Assembly: GCA_015680685.1 (NCBI GenBank)
Contig: MNCI01035869.1
Span: forward strand, 189,937-253,936
Source of the DNA: Gnetum montanum
Taxonomy: Eukaryota > Streptophyta > Gnetopsida > Gnetales > Gnetaceae
Direction of reading: 5' to 3'
DNA length: 64,000 nt
A program made the position numbers and the translations under genes. Positions 33,645-46,290 of this stretch are shown piece after piece; positions within the stretch are counted from its first letter, which is position 1; each line of letters starts with the position of its first letter. The notes beneath the pieces were generated by a model that had not been told where the DNA came from, did not search any database, and saw nothing but the letters and a program-made list of their open reading frames with translations.

Positions 33645-35200
33645 TGTGCATACTTAGGCTTATAATCTAAGCTTATTTTGGTGTCTAGTGTTTTGTTAAT
33701 TAATCATTTTTCCTAGTGTTCACTTTCTTTTCCCACTTTTCTATTTTGAGGTAATATCCCATCACTTCTTGGAGTTTTAAAGTTTCATCCAAGATTTAGG
33801 AAGTTAGTTGGATATTTTCTTGATTCTAGCTTCGTCTAGATGTAAAATTCAATTTGGAGAGTAGGGGATGAGCACATCCCTTTGTGTGTTTCCAATGAAA
33901 TTTTGGAAAAATTTTGATTGGAAAGTGACCATGTATGCTACTATCTAGGAGGTAGCACATCCCTTTTATCTCATGTTTGAAACGTATAAATATCAAAGGT
34001 GGAGATCTCATAACTTATCTTTTGCTTCTAGTTTTCCTTTGTTTTATTTTATTTATTTTATTTTGGATATGAAGAGCTTCTGCTCCCTTGGGTAGGTGTG
34101 TTATTTTCTTACTTTTTATTATATATTTTGAGTTATTACTTCATCATGTAATGAGTCTATGTTAGAGTGCTATCATATTTTTGTAGCCTTGAACCATTTC
34201 ATTGATGTACAGTCAAGTGTTAGCATAGTGAATAAAGCTTATGCTTTCCCTTTTGATTTTCCAATGTTGATATGCATTAAACCATAAAAATACAAAAAAT
34301 ACAATCTCACTTATCATTAATTAATATATTCTTTAATTCATTATTATTATTTTTAATTCATTTATTATTAGTTAGTTGTGTAAAATTGCAATGATTTAAC
34401 CTTACTTAAAGAGATTGCATCTATAGGACATGATGTTGAGCCATTGAATATGTAGTTGAGAAGCTATTTATTTGTTTTCCTTGTGTGAGATATTACACCT
34501 ATTTTACAAGAGATTACAATGCAAGTGTACATGTATGTTGTTGCATCTACCATAAGGGATTGTAATGCATGTATGTAAGGTTGCACATTGCACTTGTATT
34601 GCAGGTGATTACAATGAAAGTTTACATATTAGATTTGTGGCTAGGTAAGATTGATGGTGGTGTAGTGGAAGCAAGACTATAGAGCAAACTGTAAAGTGGA
34701 TCTATAACATAATGGAAATAGGAGAAGAATTTAACAATGGTAGTAAACAATAGCAGTGTCAACAAGGGTTGCAGTAGTAACAATAGTGAGTAAAAGCTAC
34801 AGCCACAACAACAGTAAGCAACTAACAACAATGAGATAGGGACAACAATGAAACATCAATGGTAGCAAGAACAATAGCACCAACATTGGCAGAAGATTGT
34901 ATCTATAGTAGGGTGTAGGAGAATCTTGAATGTAAGCTCTCTTTCAAATTAGCCTTGCCAAAATCTAAACGTAGAAGATGTGATGCATCAATCTTAGAGA
35001 CTTCACTGTGTATTTAATTAGGTTTGACAATGTTGTGGGTACCTTTTAAGGTATTTTAATGAGTAAATTTATTTAAAGGATTGTGATGAGTATGTTTATT
35101 TATCGTTTTATTTTTAAATAAAAATACATAAAAATTATAAAAATTATTTTTTCTTTATATTATAATACAAGATGTTTTATGTTAATACTTGACACATTTA
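33645..35200 (+). repeat. Plus-strand LTR family G, copy 1
   Basis: Homologous, with many differences, to 36,195-37,373: a TATA-like GTATAAATATC near 33,986, then a shared series (GAGTCTAT...TAGAGTGCTA; AACCATTTCATTGATGTA; GTGTTAGCATAGTGAATAAAGC; GGACATGATGTTGAGCCATT). An AACAAT/AGTAACAA-rich patch at about 34,730-34,880 is absent from copy 2. Edges are approximate; no primer site follows. Confidence 0.6.
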
Positions 35201-35739
35201 TAATAATATTTGCCCAAAGATATATAGTCAAAATAGAACTTTATAACTGAACATTTCCCACCACAAATCCATAGATTTTAACTTCTAAACTAAGTGTCTA
35301 TCAAACTAGCAACCTCTCATCTAACAAGACAATAATTTGATCACCTAAGCCACCTATCATTTTTCCAAATAAATGTGGGGGCATGTGGTGTTGGAACCTT
35401 GAAATAATTGTAATATTAATACACCCCAAGATATATAGTTTAGTTAGAACTTTATAACTCAACATTATTGACTAGAATTAAACACATAATTTACAGTTTT
35501 AAAATCAAGATTCTTACCATTAGGCTAACACCTTATTTTTACCTTCCATGTTGTTAATACATATCATATTATATCAAATCAGTTACGCAAATTTCCTTTT
35601 CATTTTCATTTTCATGGTTTTTTTTACACTTTAATAGAAAATTGGAAAATCATTTAATAAAAAAATGCACATGCATATACAACTATTTTCTTCAAAGATA
35701 TTTTCAATGTATATTTGTTTCAGAGGATTTTGATCATTT
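35201..35739. other. AT-rich gap before LINE fragment
   Basis: No recognised coding sequence. It lies between the LTR remnant and the LINE reverse transcriptase and may be the 5' part of either. Confidence 0.3.
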
Positions 35740-36192
35740 TCTCTCTAATTGTGAGCATTTACCTAATATTATTCATAGCAATTACAATCATGTTCTTAAA
35801 TAAGATATCTCCCTTACTGAAATTAAAGATGTAATGTTTAGCTTGGCCAATAATAAAGCTCTAGGCTTTGAGGAATTTTCATTGAATTTTTTTAAAAAAA
35901 CATTGGGATGTTGTTGGTATGGATCTTCATTGTATTTTTGTAAAAGTAATTAAACAATGTTTTCTTGATCAAAAGCCAAATAAAGGAGTCATAAAACTTA
36001 TTCCTAAAAAAGGTTACCTTTCCCACATTGATAATTGATGTTCTATTACTCTTCTAAATTCTATTTATAGAATTTTTGCTGAATGTCTTGCTAAAGTTTA
36101 AAACTAGCTATTCCTTAGTTAATTATTCCAATGTAAAATAGCTATGTCAAAGATAGATATATTTTGATAATGTTGATGAGACATCAAATGAA
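35740..36192 (+). pseudogene. L1-like LINE reverse transcriptase fragment
   Basis: Plus strand with frame changes: ISLTEIKDVMFSLANNKALG (the NNKAPGPDG region), FSLNFFKK, GVIKLIPKKGYL, ITLLNSIYRIFAECLAK (the PISLLNxxYKIxAKxLA motif), then GYVKDRYILDNV-like sequence. This is the N-terminal half of a plant L1-type RT. It is cut off at 36,192-36,199, where the second family G LTR begins, so that LTR probably inserted into the LINE. Confidence 0.8.
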
Positions 36193-36194
36193 AT

Positions 36195-37373
36195 TTTGAA
36201 TGTCTATTGTAAGCCCTGAATTTGGAATGTGTGTCACGTGCCCTATGTTTGTAGTTTATCATGTTCTATTATTGTTTATGTCTCCCCAAGTATGCTCCCT
36301 TATCTATTATATCACACATTTGGATTGTATGTGTGATTCCAAGCTCCTTCGAATAATTATAACTACATTCAAATGTCCTATGGTCCATCTAGCATGTTCC
36401 CTTAGGTACTAGATCTCATCCAAAACTAACACTTAGGATTCTAGTAGGGTGATGTGCTAACTTCCCTATGTCAACACACTCACTACGTTAGTGCCCCTAC
36501 ATTAGCACATCCCCTACTTGTAGCTATGTTAATAAACCTTTGTTGACTCCTAGGCTTTGATGAACCTCTATTGACTCTTGGATATTGATGAAGCTCCATC
36601 ATTATATTGCAAAAACTATAAATACTCAAGATGAGCTCTCATACACATCTTAGCATACTTAGATAATTTATTTTAACTTTTGACATATAGTTTATGTGAA
36701 AAACTCTTATTCACTTAAGTTGATTTCTTTCTTTGTTGTATGTGTATTTTGAATTGTTACTTTCACAAGTACGACTAGACTCTATTAGAGTACTACCTTG
36801 CTTACATATCTCAGAACCATTTGGTTGATATGGAGTCTAGTGTTTATACAATGAATCAAGCTCATGGTTTTTCTTTATTACATCGTTGATGCCTTAAACA
36901 TTAAAAAATTAAAAATACTTATTTAATTTTTATTTTATTAGGCTATGATGAATTTTTCCTTATCCAAGGAGATCATGACTATATGCCATTATGTTGGACC
37001 ATTGAGGATGTGACTAAGAGCTATTTTTAATGCCTTTCATGTATAGGGTTACACTTGTTCCTAAGAGGAATTGCAACATAAGCATTATGCTTGTCCTCAA
37101 TGGGGATTGCGATGCATATGTGTTTATGTTCACTTAGTTTTTTATAAATATAAAATCCATAACAATTATAAATATTTTCTCTACCTCTCACCATGACAAT
37201 ACAAGTTTTATTGGTATCATATGTGTTATAATCTCTTTTATATTTATTGAATGCAATAATATACACGAGTATTCTTGGTAATCTACTCAACATCATCTTC
37301 CAAGCTTATGATCGAATCATACTATGATTTGTATAATAACTCTCATTGGTCCAAAAATGGTGGGATCCCTATA
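36195..37373 (+). repeat. Plus-strand LTR family G, copy 2 (5' LTR)
   Basis: Begins near TGTAAGCCCTG and ends near GGGATCCCTATA, directly before a tRNA-Asp primer site. The TATA is CTATAAATACTC at about 36,618-36,629. It shares the series listed for copy 1. The left edge is set where LINE similarity ends. Confidence 0.65.
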
Positions 37374-37374
37374 A

Positions 37375-37393
37375 TTGGTGCCATTGCCAAGGA
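37375..37393 (+). promoter_or_regulatory. Primer-binding site, tRNA-Asp type
   Basis: The plus strand reads TTGGTGCCATTGCCAAGGA, matching the tRNA-Asp complement with a few transitions. It identifies the LTR on its left as a 5' LTR of a plus-strand element. Confidence 0.85.
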
Positions 37394-37544
37394 AGACATT
37401 AGTGAATTACCTTGAAATACTTATACATTTACAATTTTCCTTTTTAACTTTTTAATTTTATAGGAAATAAAGGATTGAAGCAATCATGTATAAACTAAAC
37501 AATTAAAATTAATTGAAGCAAAAATCTCAATTACTTTAACAAAC

Positions 37545-37800
37545 ATGGTGAATGAAGTAGCACCTTCTATCATAGTGAAATTTCATCAAGAAAAATTGGG
37601 ACAATGGTGTGATGCAAATGGACAATTTTACAAAGAACCTAAAGAAGCTATACTTGTTACCATCAAGGAGGCTTTGTCCAAGTAAGGATTCATTAAGAAT
37701 TTGGTAGATTATGAACCCTTATCACCCCAATAATTAGAGTATGCTACTTAAGAAAAGTAAGAGCTTCATGATATGATTGCAAAGTAGAAGTATGTATGGT
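37545..37800 (+). pseudogene. Gag N-terminal remnant of plus-strand element
   Basis: A frame starting MVNEVAPSIIVKFHQEKLGQ continues WCDANGQFYKEPKEAILVTI to a stop at about 37,684 and reads on with stops to about 37,800. Its position after leader and primer site suggests gag. It ends where the minus-strand RT leader of element B begins, so the element is truncated. No domain is recognisable. Confidence 0.45.
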
Positions 37801-37804
37801 TTGA

Positions 37805-38110
37805 TAGTTAGATCTGTATAGATTTGATGTTGGAATATACGTGGGTCAATTCAAGTGATCTCATCATAGGACCATGCAAATGCAATTGGCCATTTATTTA
37901 CCACTTCCAGTAATTTTCTCCTTTGTTCCTTATCAAGTTTGGCATTTATAATTACTAGTTTCTTATTATTCAAAAAAGAATATTCAAGTGTATATGGTAG
38001 GGTTTTTAGTTCTAAGGATTTTGGTTCATGTATTTCTTGTCTCTCTAGTCTTCCCCATTCAATATATTATTCTTGAAATGACTTGATGTCAGGAGGTTGT
38101 CTTTTAAACT
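37805..38110 (-). pseudogene. RT leader of element B (truncated)
   Basis: Minus strand: QRRKLLEVVNKWPIAFAWSY near 37,930-37,880, then DEIT*IDPRIFQHQIY. This is the conserved (V/A)FAWSYDE...GIDP..xxHxI leader of plant gypsy RT, but the polymerase domain itself is absent: similarity ends at about 37,805. Upstream, residues such as TLEYSFLNNKKLVIINAKLD connect to the protease. It shows that element B, unlike A, still carries pol sequence beyond the protease. Confidence 0.7.
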
Positions 38111-38760
38111 ATTTCATCTTATCAATTTTTTCTACATAGGTAGTTGTGATTCTACTTGTAGGTTCTATGCATATATTAGATTCAATCTCCTCTTCAAGTA
38201 TCAGCCACTGGGTGCCTTCTTGTTGGATGCCTACTGCATACAGATACTTTTGTACACACATATCTTCTATACATTCATTACATGCTATGATGGTGTTGTT
38301 TTTTATTACCCAAAGTTTCTACACACAATTGCACTCATTATCACTATATGCGATGCATGGAACTCGATGTTGCTGTATGATTCGGACTTTATCTTCCTTG
38401 GAAATTTCCAAGGACAAGTCTCTAATTCCTAGCTTAGCATCTATGGTGCTAAGCCATGCCCTTTCCATAATTATAGGAAATTCTTCTTTATTTTTCCCTA
38501 CATGGATGACAAGAAAATTAGCAAGATAAGACAATCCACTTATGGTGGTGATGACATCTTCTACCTACCCAAGTGGAATGAAAATTGACTAATTTGCAAG
38601 CTCTAGTTGGATGTTGCTTTTCTTCAGTGGAGAAAGATTCTAGGATTTGTACATATCTTGTGAAATTAGATTTACTCCTAACCCAAAATCTAGTAGAACC
38701 TTGCAGGGTTTATGTTCTACTATCTGTAGATACACTTTTCATCCATAGAATTTAGAAGCA
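38110..38760 (-). pseudogene. Retropepsin of element B
   Basis: Minus strand: VLLDFGLGVNLISQDM near 38,700-38,655 (a DSGS-type site changed to DFGL, so probably dead), SNIQLELANQ-like sequence near 38,610, then LANFLVIHVGKNKEEFPIIM, RAWLSTIDAKLGIRDLSLEI and VPCIAYSDNEC. It is closely parallel to the protease of element A, with the same CI.YSD acidic tail. Confidence 0.82.
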
Positions 38761-38789
38761 TAGTATTCTTTTGAGGAGTATGGGTGAAT

Positions 38790-41240
38790 GCAATGAATGT
38801 AGGTGAAGTGTCCATACTTTGAACCTTCTTGGGACTTGTCTTGAAAAATGGATGTTTCCTAGATCTAAGTTCATTTACCATTATCTCCTCTTGTATATTA
38901 GCTACCTTGGTAGCACTCTTTTGCTATGGTTGTGTTGGAAGCTCTCCTTACATGACTAGTACTGGCACTAGTGAAAGGGAGTTAGAAGTCTGTGATGAGG
39001 GATCAATTGTTGGTTGATGCATGTAAGAATTTAGATTCATTGATGAGGTACTAGATTGATGATATTCTAATAGGTAGTAGTGAGAGGAAACATGGACTGA
39101 AGTGCTTCCTAGAGAGATGGGGCATTGAACATAGTACCCATAGGGATCAAGTTATTTGTATGGATACTTTTGCCTTGGTGATGGAATTCCCTATGCTTGT
39201 GGTTGTTACCACTACTGATACTACTCATGCAACTGAGGATATGCCCCACTTGGATACCATGTTTGCTGATAAGGTTGTTTGAAGTTAGCTTGAGGATAAG
39301 GTAATCTTTTTGGCATCTATTTTTTAACAAATTTTTGATTAAGTACATATACCCTAGACTCTTATAAGTGGGCCATGATAGGGCAACATCCCTTAGGATG
39401 TTCATATTGGTACACTTTTCATCCTTTCTCATCTTCTAAGTTAGATTCTATTACATCTTCTATCGCAGCAATCTTTCATTTATTTCTGTATTGTTCTTGC
39501 CCATTATCTCTTCTTTTCTTCTTATCTTTACTTTGGTGTAGGGCTTGTTCAATCTTTTCTTCTACTATCTTAAATGCTATGGCAAATTTCTCATCTATGA
39601 AATCCCACATGTTTTCTACCTTAGTTGTTATATCATTAATTGATTTTTGAATAGGCATAGCCTTTTATTGGATTGTATCTTGTAAGGTTTCCTCTTCTTG
39701 TCTTTCACATATTTTCATATCCCTTTTCCTTATTATTGGATCTCGATTGTACTCTTTAGCTAATTCTCTCTCTCTCTCTTTTAATTTTTCTTTCTTTTTC
39801 ACTACTTGGTAAATAAGTCTTTGAATACAATGAGCAATTAGTTTGGATAACCTACCTTGAGCATATACCCAAAGAGTTTTCTTGTTATGTTTCTTAGCCC
39901 ATTGACAACGTGTTGTAGTTGTTGCTTTTGAGAAAAACCATGACCTTCATGCACCCATTTCTTCCATTCTTGAATTTATTTTCTAAAGTTGGACACTCTT
40001 GAATAAGTTTGATATTTATCATTGAAAAGCTCTAACATGGTACTCCATCTTCAGATCAATTCTAATTCTAAGGACCTATACCAAGTTTCTTCCTCTTTGA
40101 TGAGTGTTCTAGGGAACAACTTCAATTTCTGCCAATCATTATCTATATTTTGAAGGACACAAGCACTATTGAATGCTTGGAAATGGTGTTGTAGATCTAC
40201 ATTATATTCACCTTAAAATTTTGGGACATTATTCATATTTAGTCACTTGATGCAACTATTCCTCACATGCCTAGTAGAAATATACATTGCTTCCCTAACA
40301 TGAATCATGTTATGAGTGGCTAATAGGGGTTCTTCATAATCTTTAGGTTCATAAGCTCTATTGTATCAGTGATCCCTTCAATGTTCATAATGCTCTCTCT
40401 CTCTTCAGGCCTAATTCTTTCTCTTCCTTACTCATATTCATCTTCTTTATCATCAAGATGTCTTCTTCAATGCTCATGTCTTTTGGGATCCCTTCTTCTT
40501 TCCCTATTGTGATCTCTTACTCTTTGTTCTCTCTTCTCATACTCTTAGAAGGATTGTGAGGAGGAAGAGGAAGAAGTTGGAGAATAGTGCAATCTAGTTC
40601 TCCTTCTATGACTCCTTGATTCATTCCATTTTGATTCAGTAGAGGTTTTATGCCTTGAGCTCCTCCTTAATGTGGATTCTTCCTTATCTTCTTTGGCCAT
40701 TTTTGTGAGAGATAAATGCAACTTTATTTTAATGGGATCTTTGATATATGTTACTAGTGTTTGAGATTGAGACTCATGGATTTGATAGAATTTCTTTGTA
40801 TGAAACATTGCATCATCTCTTTCCTCTAGGGAAACCATTTGTGGTACTCTCTTTCCTTTATTAAGCTCTTGATTTGTTCCATAGGAGCATCCCTTCTTAC
40901 TTGGGCTTCAGTTGGTTGGTAAGGCCTAGTCATGTGCTTTGTTATGTAGTACCCCTCTTGTACATGATCAAGGTTTGACCTTACAAGGATTTCTTGAACC
41001 ATCAATGGTGTAGAATGTTTTGGAGACAAAACAATATTGCCCTGTAAATCTCTCCATCTTAGTTGTTCATACTAGTAAAAGAAAAATGTGAAATTAGGAT
41101 AATATGAATCAATTTGTGCATAGAAAATCCTAGTTTGCATGGCCACACTCCAGTCTTCTTCATCATATCCTTTTTCATGGTTCTTAGGAATTTCATTAGT
41201 AGGTGGTGATTTCATCATAAGTGCAAAATTCATATTATGT
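38790..41240 (-). pseudogene. Gag of element B
   Basis: Minus strand, co-linear with element A gag. An Arg/Ser-rich region with SSRHKTSTESKWNESRSHRR lies near 40,650. The gag core region is at about 40,080-40,250. A helical block with IDEKFAIAFKIVEEKIEQAL is at about 39,590-39,530, and YEHPKGCCPI, the second half of a zinc knuckle, at about 39,405-39,375 (the first two Cys codons are mutated to TGA and TAC). A Tyr/Gln-rich tail runs to 38,800. Stops are frequent. Confidence 0.78.
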
Positions 41241-41362
41241 TTTTGACTCTTTTAATTATGTGTGTGTGAATTAAAATAATTAATTCAAGTGACAAAAATT
41301 GACATTGTAATTCTTAATATAACAAACTCTATAAAATTAACTACTAAGTAAACATTGATACA

Positions 41363-41381
41363 TCCTCGGCAATAGTGCCAA
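41363..41381 (-). promoter_or_regulatory. Primer-binding site, tRNA-Asp type
   Basis: The minus strand reads TTGGCACTATTGCCGAGGA directly inside the LTR of element B. Confidence 0.85.
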
Positions 41382-42244
41382 TGATGAGTGGCTAGGTATT
41401 CCAACACCCCACCATACAAGTCATGAGTGTTCGTGTTTGACCAAATCGTAATCTATTGATGGAGATTGTAAGTATGTTAGTCATTGATAGTTGGTTCATG
41501 ATCGTTGTCTTCTCACATTAAGTTAGTAATGTTCAAGTAGTATAGTTTAACTCACAATGAGGTATATGATATCATGATGTTGTGGGCTCAAATGAATCTT
41601 AAGTGTTTTCATAATGAAAGTGAGAATAAGGTATAATTCTAAATAAAAATAGAAATGTAACCTATCCTAGCTCATGGTGATAAGCATCTATTCCTAGCTT
41701 GCCATAGATGCCACGATCTCATATAGCTATTATTAGGATTATTAAGTGAATTTACTAGTGAATGAATCTAGTGAATTCACTACTAGATTATCAAACAATT
41801 ACAATTAACACTTGAAACCAATTGTACTTATTCTAAATTACTAATGGACATTGGAAAAGTAAAGTACTTAGGAAATATAAAGAGCTGAATCAAAACAAAC
41901 ATATTAGAAAATAAAAGTAAACTAAGTGAGATGCTACGATGGTAAGAAATAATCTCAATCTTTATTGTCAATCATGAATTGTGTCCAAGTATAATCGACT
42001 CAAATAAAGACTTCATACAACTATTAGTTACCACACTACAAGCATTCACTTCTAACTCTAACTCTAAGTATAACTCATAGAAAGAAACTACAAGAATTTT
42101 GCTAAGTGTTATGCAAAAGTTGTTCCAACAATTTGATAGTGGGTTGGTATTTATAGTCATGATTAGACCCCACCACATCATATCTATGATGACATAGTAG
42201 AGCTACAATATTGTAGTATGATATTACTTCATTGGATTTTATCA
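41382..42244 (-). repeat. 5' LTR of element B
   Basis: 863 bp, TGATGAG...TTTTATCA, of the same superfamily as element A. The TATA is CTATAAATACC at complement 42,146-42,156. The U3 block holds a perfect 14-bp palindrome CTACAATATTGTAG at 42,202-42,215 and an inverted CATCATA/TATGATG pair. The outer end lies inside the 3' LTR of a copia element. The 3' LTR of element B is missing because the element is truncated at 37.8 kb. Confidence 0.85.
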
Positions 42245-42639
42245 CCTAGGAAACATTCAAGGTGAAAACCCTAGCAAAAATTAGTTCCTAGACCATTAGT
42301 AGTAACACAACTTCAAGATTGAAGTACAAAGAAAATTAATAAATATAATGGAGAAGAATTGTAGGTGAGGATTGTAGCTTAGGCATTGGCAAAATTTTAT
42401 TGTATTATCAAGGATGCTTCTTTAGACCTGCTTATATTTTGCTCAAGTTAAAAAAAATAAAATTAAAATAAAAGGGGATAAGATAATTTATTTTTGATGT
42501 GGTTTGGTACAAGAACAAAAAAAACAAAGGAATATAATATAGATAAGAATAAGAATAAAAAGTAGCATAATGGAGGTAGGAATATCTACAGTAAAGAAAA
42601 TCAAGGTAGATTTGCCTTCATCCCTTCATCCACCTTATA
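42245..42639 (-). repeat. 3' LTR remnant of copia element (42-48 kb)
   Basis: Co-linear with 46,78x-48,220 once the solo LTR there is removed. Shared strings include AAAACCCTAGCAAAAAT, GGAGAAGAATTGTAG and ATTATCAAGGATGCT. Its right part was displaced or lost through insertion of element B. To its right, on the minus strand, the stretch AAGAGGAAAAAT stands in the polypurine-tract position. Confidence 0.85.
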
Positions 42640-45630
42640 ATTTTTCCTCTTGAAAGTAAAGCTACTTTGAAGAACATTCCAGACCATTTTAGGAAATTAG
42701 GTCTAAATAAGATCAAATACTTATCAAAATTAGAGAAAATTTTCAACAAGAGTTAATTTGGTGGGTACATCTATGAGATTTGCTTCAATAGATATCTTAT
42801 TTAGAAAAATCCTTTGCTGTTTAATTTTCTTCCATATATAGTAATACTATATTTCAATGTGCTTCATTTGGGCATAAAAAGTTGGTTTCTTGGATATGCT
42901 TATGGCACTTTAACTATCAAAGCTAATATTAATTAGAGTTTGAGTGATGCCAAGTTCAACTATTAGCCTTTGAAGCAATATAGCCTCTTTGCATGCTAAG
43001 TTAGCAACAACATAGTCAACTTTAGTGGTAGATTGAGCAACACAAGATTGTTTTTGAGTTTTCTAAGAAATAACATCATGAAATATGTTAAACACACATC
43101 TACTAGTTGATTTTTTACTATCAATATCACGGCCCCAATCTACATCAACAAAGCCATAAAGTCCATTGGAATCATTTTTGTAATGGATTCCATAATTCAT
43201 AGTGTCACAAAGATATCAAAAGACTAGTTTTATTGCAACCTAGTGTTTTTTCTCTAGATTAGGCATATACTTGCTAAGTTTTCTAACAATGTAAGCAATA
43301 TCATGTCTAGTAAAGACCATTACATACATTAAATTGTTGATAGTACTAGCATATGGGTTTTTAACCATGAGCTCTTTTTCTTCTCTTGTTTTTGGACATT
43401 GTTTAATTAAAAGTTTTATACCAACTTCACAAGGTGTAGTCACATGTTTGCAATCTTGTATATTAAAATTTTTAAAAATATTTTCAACATATGCATACTA
43501 TTCAAGTCAAAGTCTTTTATTAGCCTTGTCTTTTTAATTTCCATGCCCAAGTTTTTTGATACAACATTAAGATCCTTCATATCAAATTAAGAAAACAGAT
43601 GAAGTTTTAACTCCTAAATATCATGTATGTTATTACCTACTATTAACATGTCATTGACATATAGCAACAAAATAACATATTTTTCACTTGTATTTTTAAC
43701 ATACATATAAGAGTTTTCTACACCTCTAACAAAGTCAAGATTTCTCATGTGGTCATTGAGCTTTTTAATCCACATCCTTGATGCTTGATTGAGCTCATAT
43801 AGTGATTTTAATAATTGATGCATCATATACTCTTTTCCTTTTAACTCAAATATTTTTGGTTGAAGCATATAGATTTCTTCCTCAAGATCACCATTGAGGA
43901 ATGCTGTTTTCACATCCATTTGTCCAAGTTCAAGATCATAAACAAATATAATGGACAACAATGATCTTATGCATGTTAATTTAACTACTGGAGAAAACAT
44001 TTCATCATAATAAATTCCTTTTTTTTTCTATAATATCCTTGTAATGAGTTGAGCTTTGAATTGTATTCTAGATTTTATCTTCTATAGCCATTTATTTTAA
44101 ATGGGTTTCCTACTTGGTGAAAGTTCAATCAATTTCAATGTTTTATTCTTATAAATTGATGAATTTTAGCATTCATTCCTTATTTTCATTTTATGTTTTG
44201 CATGGATAAACATGCCTCATCATATGTCGACAGCTCATCATTTTTTGTAAAAAATAAATATTCCTCTAGATGTAATGCTAATCTTCTTGTACATGTTGAA
44301 CGTCTTAATGGCTCATCTTCATTAAAACTATTTTCTTCCTCTTCATGTTGTTCCTCCTCATCTACCATGCTATCACAATCCTATTTGCTAGGGGTAATAT
44401 CCCTAACCAAGAAAGGATGACCCTCATAAATTTTATTATTAATTTTAACAAGTACATTTATAGAAGTTATATCATTTGAAGGAGTTTTAGCATTTGAAGA
44501 TTACTCCTTCATAGATCCACATTTTTCTCTAAAGATGACATCTCAACTATAAATAACCCTTTTAGTTTTTGGATTATACAACTTATAAGCTTTGACACCA
44601 TGTCCATAACTAAGAAATATACATTTGACAGACTTGGAGTCTAATTTGGACTTATCAAATTTTGAAACATGTACATAAGCTTCACAACCAAAAATTTTCA
44701 AATAATTTAAATTAATAGATCTACCACTCCAAACTTCCTTTGGAATTTTTCCATCAAGTGCTAATGAAGGAGATCTATTAATAAGATAACATGTAGTCAT
44801 TACTACTTCATCCTAAAAATACTTATCAAGATCAGATTCACCAAGCATACATCTAGGACATTCCATCAATGTTTAATTGAAGTGCTCTACTACTCCATTT
44901 TGTTTAGGAGTCCCTAGAATAGTTTTTTACCTTTGAATACTTTATTCTTTATAAAAAGCATTAAATTCATTTGAGAAAAACTTACCACCATTTTCAGTTC
45001 TTAGAATTTTGATTTTCTTTCCTAAATAATTCTCAATAAGAGCTTTGAATTCTTTGAATTTTTCAAATATTTCAAACTTATGTTTTAATAAATAGATCCA
45101 AATATTTCTAGAATAATCATCAATAAAAGAAACATAATACATAGCACCTCCAAGAGAACTTGCTCTAGTATCTTTAAATGATTCACATATATCACTATGC
45201 ATTAGTTCTAATATCTGAAGAGATTTACATTACTTTTTTGATAACCGTGACATCTCTATTTACCATGTAAACAATGATGGTAGAAATCTAAGGAATCTTT
45301 TGAAAACTTAAATTTACCTTGCTTGTAAAGTTTCTTAAGTTCTTTCTCATTAAGATGCTCCATTCTTTTATGTCACAAATCAATACTTGAATTTAAATAA
45401 ATAACTGAAAATGCACTTAATTTCTACTTTAATGTCTTAGCTTTTAATTTATACAACTTGCCTATTTTAATGCTAGAAGCCAAAAGAGATGGACCATGCA
45501 ATATTAAACATTTTCCACCTCCAGAGATAACAGTTAGTCCTACATCATCCAATTCACTTACAGACAAAAGATTTTTTGTAAGTGTTGGAACATGACATAC
45601 ATTGGGAATCAATTTAACTACTCCATTATT
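42640..45630 (-). pseudogene. Ty1/copia Pol (protease tail, integrase, RT, RNase H)
   Basis: Minus strand. The GAG-pre-integrase region has VCHVPTLTKNLLSVSELDDV near 45,600. Integrase: MHSDICES near 45,200; YYVSFIDDYSRNIWIYLLKH; LRTENGGKF near 45,000 (usual LRTDNGGEF, so the second catalytic Asp is Glu). PEVWSG-like KEVWSGRSINLNYLKIFGCE follows near 44,730. RT: SPVVKLTCIRSLLS near 43,990; MDVKTAFLNGDLEEEIYMLQ; LLKSLYELNQASRMW; LLLYVNDMLIVG near 43,650 (YVDD changed to YVND). RNase H remains lie at 42,700-43,250. It has multiple stops and frame breaks and is non-functional. Wording of the motifs fits the Tork-like group, a tentative assignment. Confidence 0.9.
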
Positions 45631-45633
45631 AAA

Positions 45634-46290
45634 CTAAATCTTTAACGTTCTATAACCTACAACTTTGCATAAACCATCATTACCCAATCGTACCATTCTG
45701 AGATCAGATGATGTATGCTTACTAAACCAATTAACGTGTGGAGTGTAGTGATGAGATGCATCCAAGTCCACAAACCATGAATATGCATCACCATTATCAA
45801 GAGATGACACAACATACAAATCTTCCTCTTGAGCAAAAGGGGATTTATCATTGTGTGATACATTTTCTTTGCCCTTTTCTAGAGTGGCTTTACAATCTTC
45901 CTTTACATGATCAAATTTACCACAATTCCAACATGTAGGTGTCTTCTTTACAAATTTTTGAGGTTTATACATAAATTGAGGCCTCTTAACAAACTTTGGG
46001 TTTACATGGTTTTTGATAAATAATACATCATTTTGATAGTAGAAGTTTTTCTTCTTTCTTCATTAGACAACAACTTACTAACAATATTATAAAAAATAAA
46101 GCTAGTAGATGTATTACTTACATTCATCACAAATGTCTCCCATGAATCTAGAAGCATGTTGAGGAATGTGATGCACTGATCTTCCTCATCCATTTTCATC
46201 CTAATAAATTGCAATTGATGAACCAATGTATTAAGGTTGTTCAAGTATTTTGAAATAGTTGTACCTTCAACCATTTTATATTCATATCAT
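45634..46290 (-). pseudogene. Ty1/copia Gag with zinc knuckle and protease start
   Basis: Minus strand: MVEGTTISKYLNNLNTLVHQ near 46,270, then a typical gag helix region (LNMLLDSWETFVMNVSN). KKTPTCWNCGKFDHVKEDC follows, a canonical CX2CX4HX4C knuckle at about 45,935-45,890. The protease start is WFVDLDASHHYTPHVNWF near 45,790, where the usual DSGASxH site reads DLDASHH, so the catalytic Gly is lost. Confidence 0.88.
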
